64,000 nt of DNA from assembly GCF_022012395.1 (NCBI RefSeq), contig NZ_JAKLTQ010000006.1, positions 62,001 to 126,000 on the forward strand, read 5' to 3'. Below, in pieces: positions 62,983-64,000 of the stretch (position 1 is the stretch's first letter; each line of letters begins with the position of its first letter). Under the pieces are notes generated by a model, which did not search any database, had not been told where the DNA came from, and saw nothing but the letters and a program-made list of their open reading frames with translations. A program made the translations under genes and the position numbers. This DNA is from Arthrobacter hankyongi. GTDB taxonomy: Bacteria; Actinomycetota; Actinomycetes; Actinomycetales; Micrococcaceae.

Positions 62983-63561
62983 CTAACTGGCCGGCGGGGC
63001 CGGTTCGGCGTACCAGAGCATGGTCTCGCCGTACTTCTTCTCCGCGAAACGTTCCAGGCCCGCCGGCCAGCGCGGCTCCGGCGAGCGCGAGGAGCGTTCG
63101 ATGACGACGACCGCGCCTTCAGCCAGCCGCGGCGCCAGCGTGTCCAGGACCTGCGCCAGCTCCGCTTCCGGCAGCGGGTAGGGGGGATCCATCAGCACCA
63201 GGTCCCACCGGTCGTGGGGGTGCAGGCGGTCCAAAAAGGGCTGCACGCCCGAGCGGTGTACCCGCACCACGGTCCGGCGGAGCGCCTTGTTGACCAGCTC
63301 TGCGTTCTTCCGGCACACCCCGGCCGCCTTATCCGACTGCTCCACCAGGTCCACTTCGGCCGCTCCCCGGCTGGCACTTTCCACGCCCAGCGCGCCCGAA
63401 CCGGCAAACAGGTCCAGCACCCGGGCGCCGGCCAGCACGCCGTAGGAATCGAGCCGGGAGAACAGCGCCTCCTTGACCCGGTCCGTGGTGGGCCGGGTCT
63501 TGTCCCCGGGTACGTTAGCCAGGCCGGCGCCGCCGGCCACGCCGGCAATGATGCGGCTCAC
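62983..63561 (-). CDS. rsmD: 16S rRNA (guanine-966-N2)-methyltransferase
   Basis: 192 residues. The order MSRIIAGVAGG, PTTDRVKEALFSRL, VLDLFAGSGALGVESASRG (SAM loop), and LVLMDPPYPL (catalytic DPPY) is characteristic of RsmD. It modifies 16S rRNA during 30S assembly. It starts 3 nt after the recG stop, the conserved actinobacterial order recG-rsmD-coaD, here separated from coaD by two inserted genes. Confidence 0.94.
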   Translation of the reverse strand: MSRIIAGVAGGAGLANVPGDKTRPTTDRVKEALFSRLDSYGVLAGARVLDLFAGSGALGVESASRGAAEVDLVEQSDKAAGVCRKNAELVNKALRRTVVRVHRSGVQPFLDRLHPHDRWDLVLMDPPYPLPEAELAQVLDTLAPRLAEGAVVVIERSSRSPEPRWPAGLERFAEKKYGETMLWYAEPAPPAS

Positions 63562-63564
63562 CGC

Positions 63565-64000
63565 TCAGCCCCGCTCAAGGAAGGCCTCCCGCTCCGGATT
63601 CAGGTACAGTTCGATGGCCTGGGCCAGCTCGGGATATTCGTCCAGCTGCGCGTCGTGCGCCACGATGCCGGCGGCGTCGGCCCGGGCCTTGGCGATCACC
63701 GCCTCGTCCGTGATCACGCGCAGCAGCCTGAGCGTGGATTTGCCGCCGGACTGGGACGAGCCCAGGATGTCCCCTTCCCGGCGCAGCAGCAGGTCCGCCT
63801 GGGACAGCTCGAAGCCATCGGTGGTGCGGGCGACGGCGTCCAGCCGCGCCCGGCTGGGGTGGCCGGGTTCCAGCCGGGTCACCAGCAGGCAGGTGCCGGG
63901 CAGGCCGCCGCGGCCCACGCGTCCGCGCAGCTGGTGCAGTTGGGAGATGCCGAAGCGGTCCGCATCCAGGATCACCATCAGCGTGGCGTTCGGCACGTCC
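63565..64000 (-). CDS. recG: ATP-dependent DNA helicase RecG, C-terminal part
   Basis: The frame runs off the right edge; 144 C-terminal residues are seen. DVPNATLMVILDADRFGISQLHQLRGRVGRG is helicase motif VI plus its lead-in, with the Arg finger QLRGRVGRG. RREGDILGSSQSGGKSTLRL is the RecG-specific TRG/wedge-type tail. RecG remodels stalled forks and branch-migrates Holliday junctions. Confidence 0.93.
   Translation of the reverse strand, partial: DVPNATLMVILDADRFGISQLHQLRGRVGRGGLPGTCLLVTRLEPGHPSRARLDAVARTTDGFELSQADLLLRREGDILGSSQSGGKSTLRLLRVITDEAVIAKARADAAGIVAHDAQLDEYPELAQAIELYLNPEREAFLERG

Overview
The window is high-GC actinobacterial chromosome, most like the Micrococcaceae (Arthrobacter and relatives). 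Third codon positions are strongly G/C, GTG and TTG starts are frequent, and the gene strings match those conserved in actinobacteria: the sirtuin/AhpE/DUF3052-aceE-regulator-fabD-fabH-acpP-fabF block (compare Mycobacterium tuberculosis Rv2238c-Rv2245), the xerC-dprA-comM-yraN-DUF2469-rnhB-lepB-rplS-trmD-rimM-khpA-rpsP block (compare Rv2894c-Rv2909c), and the ffh ... glnB-amtB ... ftsY-smc ... mutM-rnc-rpmF-DUF177 ... coaD ... rsmD-recG block. No insertion sequence, prophage, CRISPR array or rRNA gene is visible. One tRNA gene (Val, anticodon TAC) is present.

Layout. 1-3.6 kb: the end of a likely surface-polysaccharide region, with two tandem paralogues of a CpsF/Asp2-like serine hydrolase and a secreted SGNH hydrolase. 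3.7-13.7 kb: housekeeping and sulfur/redox genes (zinc-ribbon coiled coil, Nif3-like, msrA, cysK-cysE, a DUF1326/DUF2182 pair, DedA, gnd, tRNA-Val, sirtuin, AhpE, DUF3052). 14.0-22.1 kb: pyruvate dehydrogenase E1, then a PucR-type regulator and the type II fatty-acid synthase genes fabD-fabH-acpP-fabF. 22.2-32.7 kb (minus strand): DUF3145, xerC, competence/recombination genes, RNase HII, two signal peptidases, and ribosomal-protein/tRNA-modification genes. 32.9-38.1 kb: less familiar genes, then ffh. 38.2-44.5 kb: a G6PDH homologue, PII and ammonium transporter, an MFS exporter and ftsY. 44.6-46.8 kb: a small ORF coupled to an amidotransferase, and a secreted NPCBM-like protein. 47-50.6 kb: smc. 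50.8-56.4 kb: a complete long-chain olefin cluster (oleA, fused oleBC, oleD) plus a serine hydrolase, inserted between smc and mutM. 56.6-64 kb: mutM-rnc-rpmF-DUF177, galU, coaD, an aminotransferase/spermidine-synthase-like pair, rsmD and the C-terminal end of recG.

How the genes connect. AceE supplies acetyl-CoA next to the fatty-acid synthase genes. OleA condenses long acyl-CoAs, so the ole cluster is a sink for the same lipid pool. A TTGT-N9-ACAA palindrome overlapping a -10-like hexamer before fabD fits control by the adjacent PucR-type (MabR/FasR-like) regulator. A GTAAC-N6-GAAAC site before amtB-glnB fits nitrogen control by a GlnR-type regulator. Most of the window is core genome. The best second-look items are the regulatory sites, a hydrolase whose nucleophile serine is alanine, terminator-like hairpins at the start of a signal peptidase gene and just before rimM, a leaderless-looking small ORF, and the surface-glycan module at the left edge. 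I did not find anything I would call a clearly new multi-gene system.
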